From contig CM057009.1 of the NCBI GenBank assembly GCA_029891345.1, positions 311,588,166 through 311,652,165 of the forward strand: DNA of 64,000 bases, in the 5' to 3' direction. The first letter of the stretch is position 1, and the number at the start of each line of letters is the position of its first letter. Positions 23,093-35,425 of this stretch are shown piece after piece. This DNA is from Dryococelus australis (Eukaryota > Arthropoda > Insecta > Phasmatodea > Phasmatidae). The translations under genes were made by a program, and so were the position numbers. The notes under the pieces were generated by a model. The model made no database searches. It was not told the origin of the DNA and saw only the letters and a list, made by a program, of their open reading frames with translations.

Positions 23093-24461
23093 GGGCCTTA
23101 TTCACAGTCGTTTTTAGTCCGGACTAAGGAAAGATCTTCCTCCTACTAAAATTTTTTATATTCAGAGAACATTTTTATTGCTAGTCCGAGGATCGTCTTG
23201 CTTTAGTACGGCCTAAGTTTTAGTCCAGACTGAGGGTAGGATTAATGAAGTATTAAGGTCGAAAAGAAACATGGCGAACATAAAATACGACAGTTTCGTT
23301 AATACTACATGCCAGTGAAAGCTACATAATGTTTACGAAACATAAAAATTGCGTTTAAGGCCGATTCTGTCAATCTGCATGCAAAAATACGCCAACCTAA
23401 TGAATGAAAAGGAAATATAACTTATAAGCTTAATAATATATAAGATTTTAGCTACAGCAATGCCTTTCTAGTTTTGTGTCGATCAAATGCCTTTTCTGAA
23501 AACAGATTTTTAGGAAACGTGATATTAATACATTCAAAGAGAATTTTAATACAAATCTAACGTTGATGTATATATTAAAATTATACTTTTGGAACCAATT
23601 GTATTGGTAGCTCAATGGTAACATCGTGGGCTGAAGAGCAGAAGAATGCAGATTCATATATTTCTGGGAGATAGAATTTTAACCAGTTTATAATATATTT
23701 TTGTAATGTATTTAACATTACAAAACACATTTAATATCATTATAAAGACAGTATTGGCGTAATAAAATGAAACCAGTCCATATTACCAGTGCATAAGGTG
23801 TGTGCTATGAAAATTTAACAAATCAATAATGGTATAATCATATATTGGTATATTAATTTTATCGTTCTTCATTCTGCAGTATTGCCGTATATGATACAGT
23901 CATAACACAAGTTTAAAACGAATAAAGCGACGTTAATATAATGAATAATGTGGTTTGTTTATACGAGAAGGCAAAAATAACATAGCACATTACCGAATGA
24001 ATCAATTTTAAATGGAAATAAACAAAACCAAATATAGGGCCAATATATTTTATATAGACATTTTCTATACCAACGTCGCTGTGTAGAATATATTGATATT
24101 TACAACACGTCTACTTTTAATTTCAATTCAACACACAGTATAATAGATTATGTTCTGCTTTTTGTTGCGTACATTAATATTATTGTAAATTACTATTAAA
24201 TTTGAAAAGATAAAAAATGATATAAATAAGTTATATTGTATTCAGCGCTTCCTAGTGAAGAAAACCTGCAATGCGCGTACGCAGTATACTTGACAACAGT
24301 GTACGTTCATGATCCTTTGGCTAAAGTTAGTCCTACTCTGGTCGGGGTCTATGGATACGATATAGTTAGTCCCCCCTTCGTCCGGACTAACCTCAGACCA
24401 ACTCCGAGGAAGATCATCTCTGGATCTTCCTTGGACGAAGCTCTGACTATGAATAAGGCCC
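23093..24461. mobile_element. Non-autonomous PIF/Harbinger-type element, 1369 bp
   Basis: The ends GGGCCTTATTCACAGTCG and (reverse complement of the right end) GGGCCTTATTCATAGTCA are near-identical inverted repeats. The similarity continues inward through paired AGTCCGGAC motifs. TAA flanks both ends (23090-23092 and 24462-24464), giving the TWA target duplication of PIF/Harbinger. No transposase-like frame is present, so it would depend on an autonomous relative. Confidence 0.85.
23594..23662 (+). mobile_element. tRNA-like segment (SINE remnant or tRNA pseudogene)
   Basis: TTGGTAGCTCAATGGTAACA resembles a tRNA D-arm/A box, but the B-box position (GCAGATTCATATATT) is degenerate and no acceptor stem closes. 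It lies inside the 23093-24461 element. Confidence 0.3.
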
Positions 24462-24464
24462 TAA

Positions 24465-27431
24465 AAGACTGTCTGATTACGTTACATTTCTCTTTCCCTA
24501 TCGGTTTCCATTAATACTGAAACATCTTCTGTCAAACATGTATCGTCTATAATGCAAACATTCGACATTGGAACAAAAACACGAACACGTGTTAACGGAA
24601 AGCCTGTGCTTGTTTCTCCAGAACATATGAATGTAGATCGTGAGCATTCATTTTCTAAACGTAAATCAGTATTCACAATACAGAGACGCGGCGCCAGTGT
24701 TTTAAAACGGCTATTTACAATTACAATCGATCCACATAGTGTCAGTCGCCAATGTAGACTGTGCTGCTGTCTGGTGTAACGTCAAAGGAAATATCTCATT
24801 TTGTCGCATACAAAAGACGCACGAATAGCACACAACTATTTGTTTGTTTGTTTGAAAATAGTTAATTTTATTTTGATTAAATCAACAAAAGCTAATGCCC
24901 ATGTACAATTGACAGTTTTCAATAATTAAATACTTAGCAAAATTTGCGATTTTTGCAATACAGTTTATTTATTACAATTATTCACTCAGCTTACCGTACT
25001 TGGCTAAATTAAAATATGGAGACAACGCTCTGATTGGTGAAAGCTGGACGCGCCACTTCGCGCCGCCGCTGTATTATGAACATTGCTTTAAGCGTTTTCA
25101 AACCGATTTTACATTGCCATATAAACGTAGTAATTATTATACGGGCTATATTTTAATGTTAAAGCTCTTGTACGTAATGTGTTATTAGAGAACAATAAAG
25201 AGTAATTGCACCATATTTGCGATGTACAACGTGAACTTCCGCTCAATCACAGCCGCAGTTAAGCATTGACTCACACGCACAGAATCACAAACAAAAAAAA
25301 ATCTGGTGGGGCTCGCACAGGGCATGGAGCTTGTAATAAAAATCAAGCGCTAAGAACGTAATAGCATAGAGGAAGTTAGCAGAGCCAGACTGAGGTATTT
25401 AAATTCCTGCTCACCTTTCTAACATTCGAAACTGTAGTGCAGTATAAGCACAATATTACATCCTATGATGATGAGACAATTTAAAATATATCTATAGGCC
25501 TGAGACGTCATACATCACACCAAAATCTCGCTTGACAATATTCAGCCTGACGGAAATCCGGCAAACTAATTACACAACAATTTTTTTCCCCCATAAAGTG
25601 CTGGGCCGGGGGCCCTCTAAAGCACGGGGGCCGTAGCAAATACTGCTTTTGCTACTATATTAATCCAGCTATGAGGAACACATGGTAAGGTGCGTACTGA
25701 GGGACGAGGAAAGAATGCCAGTGTCTGTGCAATGCCCCTTTACTTACGAGAAACAAATGAAACAACTCCCATAACGACTACCCTAATTTGTTTACAATCT
25801 TCCACTGACGTGAGGAAGCAACATTCCAAGGCTATTGTGGTATGAATACCTGTGAAATCGAGGGAATCTGAACGGATAAATATTACCCCAGGATACTGAG
25901 GCGCAATAGTTTCTGTATTCCTGCAGTTAATTTTTTTACGATATTTACGCAAAGTGTACAACGACCAAAAACAGACATTATATTGGAGAATATTTGTGTG
26001 TATTCGTTTTCGGTCAAAACAGCACACGCCTGTTGTCTTGCTACTCTGCCAAGCAACCAGCATACAGCAATATTTCAGCGCCGACTTTCATTACTCTCCT
26101 GTAAATAATACGCGTCCACTAATGCTCCTATTAATTCTTCATTCCCTGCTAAATCCATGTTTCAGCGCTTAAACTAGTAAGTTGTTAAGGCACAAAATCA
26201 TGGCACAAAAATAAGTAACTGTCTTATTAGTGCATAACCATAGAAGTTGCAATGTATATATAACACCATATTGCACCACATTTTTCTGTTTTCACATAGT
26301 TTCTGATGTTTCGGGCCAGAATGCGCGACCAGTCTAACATGAAGAGGCGATGACATGTCCGAATAGTTTCAACAAGTACACGACAAGTAGACATCACTGC
26401 TAGTACGCAAATGTACGTTCTTACACGTGTATACCGACAATGAGGAGACAGCCTCAGCTTGCGACGGTGCGAAACAGTAGATACATCGATACAACCAGAC
26501 AATCACGTGCGTTAAAATACGCATCTCGAAATATTTCCATGCTATTTCTAGTTGTAAGACTTCGGGTAAATGAACAACCCTGGAGACAAAAAAAAAAAAG
26601 GTGCGATAAGCTGATTATTTGTGGAGGCAAAGGGGTTGCTGTAGTTTGTATTCCTTCGCATCACCACAGCTGCCACCATATTTTTTTTTTTTTGCCGAAA
26701 TCGTAGACTTTTCGACTTGTAAATGTAAAATTGGATCGCCACGGCGGCGTTCCAGAACGTTCGCTCCGAGAGAGTAGAGTAACACCGGGTAACAGATGAG
26801 GAAAGTAAGATTAAACGTGGTTTTGGAACGATCATGACGTAAATAGCTTTCTGTGTTTCTGTGATTAATCAACCAATGTAAATACCGAAATATACTTATC
26901 ACGTTCCTGAATTTTTTACTTTTCCAAAATTTTTGTTATAGGCTATATATAAACAGGTTTTCTTACTGCAAGATAATCATAAACATTACTTCTAAAAATG
27001 CAATATTCATAAAAGTAAAATTTAAATAAAAATAGGAGTTTTTTTCACTCGTCAATAGCAATTTTCCCGTGCGGGTCTGTAACCGGCATGGCCACATTTC
27101 CTTTCAGTTTGTTTGATTCTTCTAAACTTCCCGCTATTTTGAGTATACCATTCGTTACTCGGTGAAAGCGTGCGTGTGAAGGAATGAATCTGGCAAGACT
27201 CTCAGAGTAATGGCAACTCTGAGCATTTGCTTGGTCATTATCACTCTCCTCCGTTCTCCTTCTGCCCCCACCAAACGCTGTTCGAAGAAGTTCTGGCTGA
27301 GTTCTGGAGGGGGCAACGAAACGATTTTGTGCACCCCCCCCCCCCCCCAAAACTACATCGTCATTTTATTTTCTCTTTTAAAAAACTTCTGAATCGCCTT
27401 CCACAAGAGTTAAATCACGCCAATCATGTTA
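24465..27431. other. No gene seen (~3 kb)
   Basis: No open stretch has recognisable features. Short curiosities are a GC-rich block at 25604-25640 (GGGCCGGGGGCCC with a following GCACGGGGGCCGTAGCA, partly similar to TGCGGGGTCCGTAGCATA at 19430), A/T runs at 26588-26600 and 26681-26695, and a run of about 15 C at 27334-27348. Confidence 0.55.
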
Positions 27432-27677
27432 TTCGCTATTCACGGTAAAGTGAGCACTTCCTGAAGCCTTCACATTTGGAATAATAGTCTGTTAATATAT
27501 TTTAATTTAGCCTTAGACGTTTCCGTAACTTCCGAGTCCAATGGAATATACACACTGTATTTATTACTTACATGGCAATGTTTGTTTTAAAAAGATGGTT
27601 AATTGATAAAAAAAATATGGCTGAAATAAAAATGAAACTAGGGCCTCAAAAGCGCTCGTTTTACCGTGAACAGGCTA
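27432..27677. mobile_element. Short MITE (family A), copy 3
   Basis: About 246 bp from CGCTATTCACGGTAAAGTGA to the inverted CGTTTTACCGTGAACAGGCT, followed by TA. The interior shares the GGCAATGTT block with copy 1. Confidence 0.83.
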
Positions 27678-27679
27678 TA

Positions 27680-30600
27680 ATGAATTTACTAAGATGATAT
27701 AATCAACTTCATTTGGCACTTAAAAACCTCTTGACTCAATACCAAACATATCGCAGACTCCTACCCAGGGGCTTGCGAAAGTCTCCGCTTCAGGTCCTGA
27801 ATTATTTAAATTTCCCCGAGACTTAACTTAACCATTTCCCCTTTCTCCCCTCCTCCGCCACAGACATGGTGAAAGGAGGTAAATGCAGCTATGGGTACAG
27901 GCTCCAGGCGCTACCCTGCAGCTCGGCGATAATTTTGTTTACTTAGCAGCATAAACTACAATTTGAGGACAGTCAGGCGGAGGGACTTATCCCCCTCCAG
28001 CCTGGACTTAACAATGAAAACTGTCTGGGAGGACAAGGGCCTTAATAAAGGGCCTGTAATTCCCCGCGCTGAGGAAGTAGCGTCCCAGTGATGTGAAACG
28101 GAGGCGGCCTCCACAAGATGTTGTTCGGTGAGGCCACAGCAACCGGAAACTCGAATGGGGGAAAACGAATCCTTACTGAAGATAACACGAAGCAACTTCA
28201 GCATTAAGAAAATTGTTCCATATATAAACACTGTAGTATCTTATGGAGCAGCTTTTAAATCTTACAATAAAGGATCTTTTTTTTTTTTTTTTTTTTCCTT
28301 ATTTATTTTAGAAATTTTCTTTATTTATTTTAGAAATATGTGATTGATACATGTAATTTTGATGGTGGCAACATATCGTTCTTTGTCTGCGTCAGTGGTG
28401 ATACGTGCTATAATTTCATGGGCAAGCTACTGTGTGGAGGGAGCAGTAGTGATGTTGATCTCCCCAATAAAGGATGAGGGGGTTCGGGGGTGAGCCCCCG
28501 GAAAAATTTGGATTTCAAGGTGCAAAATGGTGCCATTAAAACATTTTTTCGCACCTAAATATAAAATACACCGCTTGTAAAAATATTAATATTTTTTAAC
28601 ATAAAATTTGCGCGAGTGAAAATGTTAGAAAGACACCTTCATAATACCCGGAACCTTGCCCACTCAAAATCAATATTATTTTAATGCTCGTCGACAGTGA
28701 GGTATTTACATACGGAGCTATTTTGTTTGTACACAAGTGTAGACAAGAAAAATTATTATTCGTTTGATTGAAGATGGAAAGTAATCAACGCGAACGAGCA
28801 GGAGGCAGGAAAAACGAAGCAGGTAGAGTGGCCATCAAAAGAGAAGATTCTTCTAGCACAGCGTGAAGGGGAGGAATCACAGAAGGTGAGGTGTCCAGTG
28901 ACAGCCTACAAGAGGGAGGAAATGCGAGAGGGAGGGTAGCCGAAGTCATAACAGCCGAGCTGAAAACGTATATACCGTTATCTTTGCGCCGTGTAAGTTA
29001 CCTGCTGCAGCACAGTTGCGATGATATAGGGACACAGATAAGCAGATCATGCGAGTGTGGGAAAACAGACCACGGGTGTAATAGGTGTTTACGACACCCT
29101 AATGTCCTCGAATTGCTAATCAGTGTAATTCGACGCACCGACACTGAACACTGTCACCCAGAGTGATAGTTCGCGCCACAAAGGTTGTCTCGCAACCCGA
29201 TACAGACGTAATACGCCTAGATTAGACAACACACACATCCCACAGGCCACATTACTAAATAGCTACAGGAAAATGTGTCACGAAAAGCTGCCGCGTGCTT
29301 TCTGAACATGTGGTATTGATACATTCAAACATGTAGGGCCTAAATAGTTTTATTGTACTTATATAGGAAATATTTACATCAGCCTTGAAATGTGCATGTA
29401 AACTAATGCGTACACGCGTTTTTCCAGTACAGTTCACCTTCTGAATCAACGTTGTAGGAGTAAAAATCATAATCGCACAAATGCACTGCCGCCCCAACAA
29501 TCGGTTGACACTTATCAATCATGTGAGAGTTATTTATTGTCCACCTTACTACCTGCATGGCCAGCAAAACAGTTTGTTTAGGCTGTTACATCCAGCTAAC
29601 CACGAGAGTTTCTGATAAACATTTTTTTTTTTTTTGTAAATGACGTACAAAATTTCCTTTCTTGCGTGTTGTCGTGATAGTAAGTTCGGGTGTCGGCCTA
29701 CCCTCTTTTATGATGTCACATCTTTCCTGAAAAGTGAGAGCACTGCTGAAAAAAATGCTTCACTCGTATTCCACACACACCCCACTTAAATTCACATGTT
29801 TCTGTTGCACTCATTCTATCTACTCGGTTCTTAGTCTCACATGGTAATTTTATAATTTTTATGTAGGCTATACATCGCGCACGAAATGTATAAATAACAT
29901 CTCAGCACCAAAACTAAATTAAATAAAAACAATACGATTCGTGTTGTGCGCAAGAACTTGCCCACGCATCGATATAGTTACTGTAAACTACACCACGCCA
30001 ACGGCCTGCGGCTAGGCCATCTTCGGATATGTCCGCTTCAGTTCGACGAAGAAAGCACCACCATCTTAGCTTCTAACACAGGTTGATGTAGCCATAAGCC
30101 TCCACCCCTCCCTGGGCGGTCTACCTACCCTGCATCCCCTCCATCGGCCATGAAATCATTGCAACCACCTACCTGCTGAGAGCATTACTTACAGCGCTTC
30201 CAAGCATCTTGGTTTTGCTAGCCAACGAGTTTTTTCTTATAATGTAAATTATTGTTTCCCAAGTAGAATGTCCACTGCATGAGTGAAAAGTTACCTTAAA
30301 GTAAATATAAATTAGAATTTATTATTTATCTAAAATTTAACATTGTCAGGAAACTGTCTGGGCAAGGACTCCTTGCCTTGCTTGCCCTAACGAGACGCCA
30401 TTTGTGGAGGATGCAGACTCTGCATACGGAATGTATTTGTGTGAATAACTACATGAAACTGTTTATAGTGATCCATCTGCATGATTATGATATTTATTCT
30501 CGGTCATATGCATCTGTGGTATGAAATAACTGCGGGTAAATGACGCAATGAGCAATTTTGCCCAGAAAACGTAGATCAGTATATAGAAATAATAATATAG

Positions 30601-31140
30601 GCTGGCGACGTCAAGCGCTTTGTCCACCATATTAACAAAGTGGAACATCTGTAGTCTGTGTTCTAATGTTAGCAGTACCGTAGAACCTGCTTCTGCGAAC
30701 AAATTATGGTCTATCTTTATACCGTTCAGTTGCAACACTTCGCTTGTATGATCCTTGGTTCAGTTCTTCCGTATGTTCGTTCACCATGGTCGTAAGAACA
30801 ATGGAGAAAATTCGCAACAAATTTAGTGGAAATCTGCCTTCGGAAAAAAAAAGTGATCTTTTTCATGCCCTTTTCGTAATAGCATTTGTAACCAGGAAAG
30901 TATTTGCTAATTTTAGACTGTCACAGTTCTCACTGTTCCGACGTTAATGTACTGGACTTTACTGCACACAATGACATCATAATACTCTGCCTACCAAGCC
31001 ACACAACCCAGTATTTGCAACCCTTGGATCAGTCGTAGTAGTATAAAAAAAAGCCAGTTCTGGCACACCTGGCTGCTGGCTGAGGACAGGAGGACTGCAA
31101 TTAGCATATCAAAGTCCCTGCCCATAAAAATTTCCAAAAT
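27680..31140. other. No gene seen (~3.5 kb)
   Basis: No supported coding sequence. A T run of about 19 is at 28268-28286. A GC palindrome-like block GGGGGTTCGGGGGTGAGCCC at about 28477 resembles GC-rich subterminal hairpins of some DNA transposons, but no ends were found. The remainder is ordinary AT-rich DNA. Confidence 0.55.
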
Positions 31141-31187
31141 TTTCCTCTCTTCCCGCGGAAAATTCCAGAACATACCATTCCGTGTAA

Positions 31188-31520
31188 ACGGCGGCCAATT
31201 GGTCAGCCAGTAAAAAGATGCCAAAAACCGATGCGAGGGCATTTTGGCAGCCAGTAAAAAATCCCTGAAATCGATTTCCTATTACCCCAATGAGCAGATG
31301 CATCGACGGTGGCCATTTTGGCAGCCAGGGAAAGTCACCCGACGCCAACGGCGGCCATATTGGCAGCAAGGGGGGAAATTCCCACTGTTCGTCAAAACCG
31401 ATTTCCTATTACCCGGATGAGCGAATAATTCGATGTCGGCCATTTTGGTAGCCAGTTGGAACGATTGTGGTGCTACTGGTGGCCATATTGGCAGCCAGCA
31501 TGGATAGAAGTTCGCATATG
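31188..31520. repeat. Direct-repeat array with GGCCATWTTGGCAGCCAG motif
   Basis: The motif, with small variations, occurs six times at about 31190, 31240, 31310, 31350, 31437 and 31480; a seventh degenerate copy (GCCGCCATCTTGGCCATGC) is near 31630. The best-preserved organisation is a unit of about 125 bp starting CGATTTCCTATTACCC (31271 and 31396), each with two motifs. The array lies just outside the virus-like gene block and may be part of its terminal region. Confidence 0.8.
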
Positions 31521-31661
31521 CGATCGCGTAATGCATTGCCATAATGGCGCTCACACACCGACATCCGACCACGATGAGGCCCCAGCCAGCACTACCGCGA
31601 GGGGTCCTCACGACGAAGCCCTGTGGCGGCCGCCATCTTGGCCATGCAGGATAAAACCTGA

Positions 31662-31840
31662 CCAGAATAATAATTAACCACCCAGCCAAGGCCGGTGGAT
31701 GAGAACGTGATACGTAGCTAGGTGTGCTTGGAATATGTAAATAAGGAGAGAGTTAAATAACAGTGCAAATTGAAATGTGACAAGAGGAATAATTACCCAC
31801 CCAACCAGGAGGATGTGAACAGGATATGTAACCCTGCGGG
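31662..31840. repeat. Short direct duplication (~118 bp period)
   Basis: AATAATTAACCACCCAGCCA at about 31669 recurs as AATAATTACCCACCCAACCA at about 31787; each is followed by a GGATG(A/T)GAAC and a GATA(C/T)GTA block. The repeats lie between the GGCCATTTTGG array and the integrase pseudogene. Confidence 0.6.
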
Positions 31841-32119
31841 AATCGAATACTAATAGACAACCCCACCACCCTCTCTCATGCATGAGATGTATAGTCCTGT
31901 CCCAAATTGCATTAAGAATAAGGGGAGGCTGGAACGGGAGTCACAAAAACTAAGGTTCCCACACACCAGACCACCCGCCTTTCACATGGCAAGAGTACAT
32001 GCAGAGGTAACAAAGGAGACACATACATAGTTAAGAACAATGATATTTATTCACAAAAAAAACCGTACAACAACAAGAAGCAGTACATACATTATGCAGT
32101 CGTAAACGATGATTTGTGC

Positions 32120-33043
32120 ACCCATTGGTTGAAGCAGGAATCGAAACCCAACCTTTCATGAGAACCTGGTCGCCAGGTCTATGGATCACTCGCTCCTCTA
32201 AATAGTCATGAGGATACTTCATGATATATTTCGTAGTAGTAGAAAGAACCGCTGATCTCTTGGTCGGTTATAATGGTGAGCATATAGGTGTGTGGTCAAT
32301 ATCTCTCTCCTTGGCGATGCGGAACACCTCGACACTCCAGTTTGGATAATGTGCCTTACAAGGCACCTCTGCATCTCGAGATACAGACAAAGTCGCCCAC
32401 CTTGGCCCGTGGTCGGCGCAGGTCCACCATCTTGGACAGCCGGTACACAGTCCACAGTAGAGAAGCGGCATTGGCAGCGGTAATCTCAGACTGATGCAGA
32501 CCAGTCATTCTATGCTTAAGTGCATTGTACTGAGTAAACAGTCGAGGAAGCAGATCCAACCACCGGTAGCTACCCTGTGCCGAGAATGACTTTCACGTAA
32601 GACCCTTAAGCAGCCAGTTGAAATATTCGATGATCGAAGCTTTGAGTTTGCTGAAAGTAGAGTAGTTATGAATCTTCTTCGCAGCTATAAGCACACAGAA
32701 TGCAGGGTTGTAAATCACCTTCTCACTGTCCTTCTGGATGTTCTTCAGCACGACCATCTTGTCCAAAATCAATTTCATTGCGGCTTCAACGTCGGCACAA
32801 TGCTTCCGGCGCACAGGGACAGCCGAAGCATACATGGATAAACAGTTGATAACAATCAGGATTTAGCGAAAAGCCCTTATTGACATGTGCATAAGGAATC
32901 ATTTCCACCAAGTTGGCCTGGAACAGGTCATGAAGTCTGAAGAGAAGCACCTTATGCCTGGGGAAGTTCCGACGTGCAGGGAGATGCAACTCGGCAGCGA
33001 TATGTACTTTCGACATAGCCGTAGGGCAGGCCCACCCCCTCAC
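32120..33043 (-). pseudogene. Retroviral-type integrase with chromodomain-like C-terminus, frameshifted
   Basis: On the minus strand a zinc-independent N-terminal stretch (LHLPARRNF) leads into an rve-type core (LVEMIPYAHVNKG, 33043-32786). After a frameshift come KTIRD-like middle and STFSKLKASIIEYFN (32835-32593), then LLPRLFTQYNALKHR (32559-32356) and a C-terminal piece with YPNWSVEVFRIAK. A final segment around KYPHDYLEERVIHR (32222-32130) resembles a chromodomain. Such integrases insert linear viral or Polinton DNA into chromosomes. At least three frameshifts occur, the residue at the first catalytic Asp position is Asn, and the second catalytic region is lost in a frame break, while the final Glu appears kept. 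Gypsy chromoviruses also have such integrases, but the neighbouring ATPase argues for a Polinton-type source. Confidence 0.72.
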
Positions 33044-33072
33044 AGGGTATGCCTGGGTTCATAGAGCTCTTC

Positions 33073-33537
33073 CTAGATATTCACTATTTTGTTCGTGTGA
33101 GATATATTGCCAGCTTGGCGGGATGCAATAAGGAGACGTAGACAGTCCACAAGCTCGTTCATTTCGTCCCAATACACGTATTCCAACCAGCTGCCACCAT
33201 GAAGCTTCAGACCCGATCCGCTCACACCGATGTTCGGAAACAGATATTGGATAATAGAGAATTTAGGTTGGGTCTCGTCCTTATATGTATGACTGCTAGC
33301 AACATTGTCCACCAAATATGCATGTGTGAGCTGCAACAACTGATGGTACTGGCGAAGTGCAGCACGTGAATAATCCCTGGGCACACATTTAAACAGTAGA
33401 TCGTAGAGGCCAGGTGAGGCTTGCACGACGACGTCCCCTACCTGGGTAACATCATTGGGCGGAAAGAAAACTTGTTTGTCGCCGAGGAACCACTTCTTTC
33501 TATGCCTGTAATACCATAAGTAGAATCGTTCAGACAA
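33073..33537 (-). CDS. Element-encoded protein of unknown function, 154 aa
   Basis: An uninterrupted frame from an ATG to a stop. It opens with a basic and aromatic stretch (RFYLWYYRHRKKW), then QVFFPPNDVTQVGD, a leucine-rich middle, and ends in YWDEMNELVDCLRLLIASRQ. That last segment looks to me like a conserved motif of proteins found beside integrase and ATPase genes in arthropod virus-like elements, but I cannot name a function. It lies just upstream of the integrase (30 bp) on the same strand. Being open over 154 codons amid broken neighbours is notable. There is no signal peptide or membrane segment. Confidence 0.6.
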   Translation of the reverse strand: MSERFYLWYYRHRKKWFLGDKQVFFPPNDVTQVGDVVVQASPGLYDLLFKCVPRDYSRAALRQYHQLLQLTHAYLVDNVASSHTYKDETQPKFSIIQYLFPNIGVSGSGLKLHGGSWLEYVYWDEMNELVDCLRLLIASRQAGNISHTNKIVNI

Positions 33538-33568
33538 GGTGTGTACAAAGCGAGATAATTACAAAGAT

Positions 33569-33886
33569 TTATAGAGCATCATTAGAATGCACCTTCTTGT
33601 GTTTCCAAGATGCCAGGGGCACATCATCTACATCAGTGATCGCCTCCCCCTCCACTGCAGTCTTGTGTTTCGGTGCGGAGCGCGACTCAGCCTTCAGAGC
33701 AGGAGGAACAGGTGATGATGGCTGCAACGAGTCGAGTCGTGACATTATCGGCTGGAAGAACTCTGGCAATACCACATCACATTCCATGCACGCCCTCTTG
33801 GCAAGCAGATACTTTTTGTGAACGCTCTCAACGACACAACTCATATCCTCGGCGGGGGTAGCCATAGCACTGATACGTAGTGTCAC
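33569..33886 (-). CDS. Small hydrophilic protein, 105 aa, unknown function
   Basis: An open frame with an N-terminal MTLRISAMATPAEDMS, a central MECDVVLPEFFQPIMSRLDS, a proline/serine-rich linker and a lysine-rich end (SWKHKKVHS). A second ATG (MATPAEDM) is an equally likely start. It sits 32 bp upstream of the 154-aa gene in the same orientation, as in a compact viral gene array. I do not recognise a family. Confidence 0.45.
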   Translation of the reverse strand: MTLRISAMATPAEDMSCVVESVHKKYLLAKRACMECDVVLPEFFQPIMSRLDSLQPSSPVPPALKAESRSAPKHKTAVEGEAITDVDDVPLASWKHKKVHSNDAL

Positions 33887-33922
33887 ATGTGCACAGAATA
33901 TATATCTACTGGCAATGATCGA

Positions 33923-35410
33923 TCAACTTTGTAAGGTAGCTTTCCGCTTTGCCAATGCGACATATGACAGCATCACATACATAGTTGTAATGAGCCCCCT
34001 CTGGTCCTCACCAACATATATGTCAGATAGATAGTTTGAGATCCTGTGATGTACAACATCTTTCAATGTCACATGCTGTACACCCAATGCGTTGATGCAG
34101 GACATGAGCTTGGTGGCAACATCGACAATGATTTTGGTAGTCACCCCCGACATGACAGTGCCGAATCTCACATCCAGGGTGGCCATAGCTATCTGCTGCG
34201 TACCTCGAGCACTACGACGACAATCCAACATCGTAGAGAGGGAGAGAGTGCCGAGTCGCACCTCCACAGCAGAGAGTTTGGCCATGAGGTCGGGGCCAAG
34301 GGTTCAATACCATGTCGGAGACATACTCTATCTGAGTACTCAGAACAGCCAGTTTGCTCGAATTAGCATTTGCCATGAGCAAATGATCCTTCGGATTAGC
34401 ACAGCGGGCATGCAGCACCCTGGTGTCAACATGAGAGCAGAGGTTATCTACATTCTTTGGAACACTGACAATTGTACCGCCCAAACTGCCGAGGGTCTGC
34501 ACATCGGCAATGAGAGTAATATCTGACTAGTCAGTTGACCGAATGACATACAGACAGCATCGACGTTCAATTCCAGGTCGACCAACTTCTTCGTGAATGG
34601 TGCAAGTGCACCCTTAGTCCGGGAGGGTAGGCCACCGAACTGCACACCCACATCATCCAGTTTCGTCTTCATGGTCGCAAAGTTCGATTCCAAAGTGGTC
34701 AGCTGCGTAGTAAAAGCACGGGCTCTGTCAATTTTCACAGTTAGGTCGACAAGGTTGCTGGCGGTAACTTGGGCCCTCACAACATCGAGTTTCTTCTCCA
34801 AAGCTTCAAGCTGTCAGCCGAGGGTGATAAGCATTTCCACAGTGGTAGATGTCAATGAGCGAATCTGGGCCTCCACCTTGGCTGACAAGACATTCGTGTT
34901 GGTGAATCTTCGCCCTTCCATGACCTGGAGTGCATCGCCGGAGGTGAAATTGGTGATACTGTACACAGTCTTGACCAGCCTGAAAAGGACAATACCCATA
35001 CCCATGATCAGCACATTGGTAGCATAAATGTAGTCTTCCAGGGTGGTCATCTCTGCACCCAAGCCGGACAGGTTGCGCACATCGGTGGTCAATGCCTGTA
35101 AGCCAGTGGTCAACATGTTACCAACCTTCTTGCTCACACCGCTAAGCTTCGGCTCCAAGGCCACAACCCGAGACTCATTGGACTTGAGCTAGCATAGATA
35201 AGACTCGGTGGCGGTACATGTGGTCCATAGATTGTCTATAGCTATCGAAGTATCTGTGTGGATAAATGACACGTTCGCAGCATCGCCATCGTGCTTAGGT
35301 CCCCTGAGATGCTTGGCATGCTTCCCACCAAAACTACAGTTCCCATAATTAGTAGACAGAACACAAATTTCCAGTGCATGCTTCAGGCCACTATGGCCGA
35401 ACTTGAACAC
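33923..35410 (-). pseudogene. Coiled-coil protein with membrane segment (fibre-like), frameshifted
   Basis: Four to five overlapping minus-strand frames share one character: regularly spaced hydrophobic residues with repeated LxxxVxxL-type heptads (TTLESNFATMKTKLDDVGVQ; TTGLQALTTDVRNLSGLGAE) and few charged clusters. A hydrophobic stretch NVLIMGMGIVLFRLV in 34814-35164 looks like a membrane segment. The pieces are 35410-35189 (uncertain), 35164-34814, 34801-34448, 34502-34212 and 34285-33923. The length (over 400 codons) and coiled-coil nature would suit a virion fibre, attachment or membrane protein, but this is inference from composition and location. Its breaks show it is not maintained. 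Confidence 0.55.
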
Positions 35411-35425
35411 GGCCTAGCTCATAGT

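Noticed and set aside
25604..25640. hAT terminal hairpin matching the sequence near 19430
   Set aside because: The shared GGGGnCCGTAGCA block is short and no inverted ends or duplication accompany it.
34046..35027. Plus-strand open frames of 106-144 codons
   Set aside because: Antisense shadows of the coiled-coil minus-strand gene, with no domain of their own.
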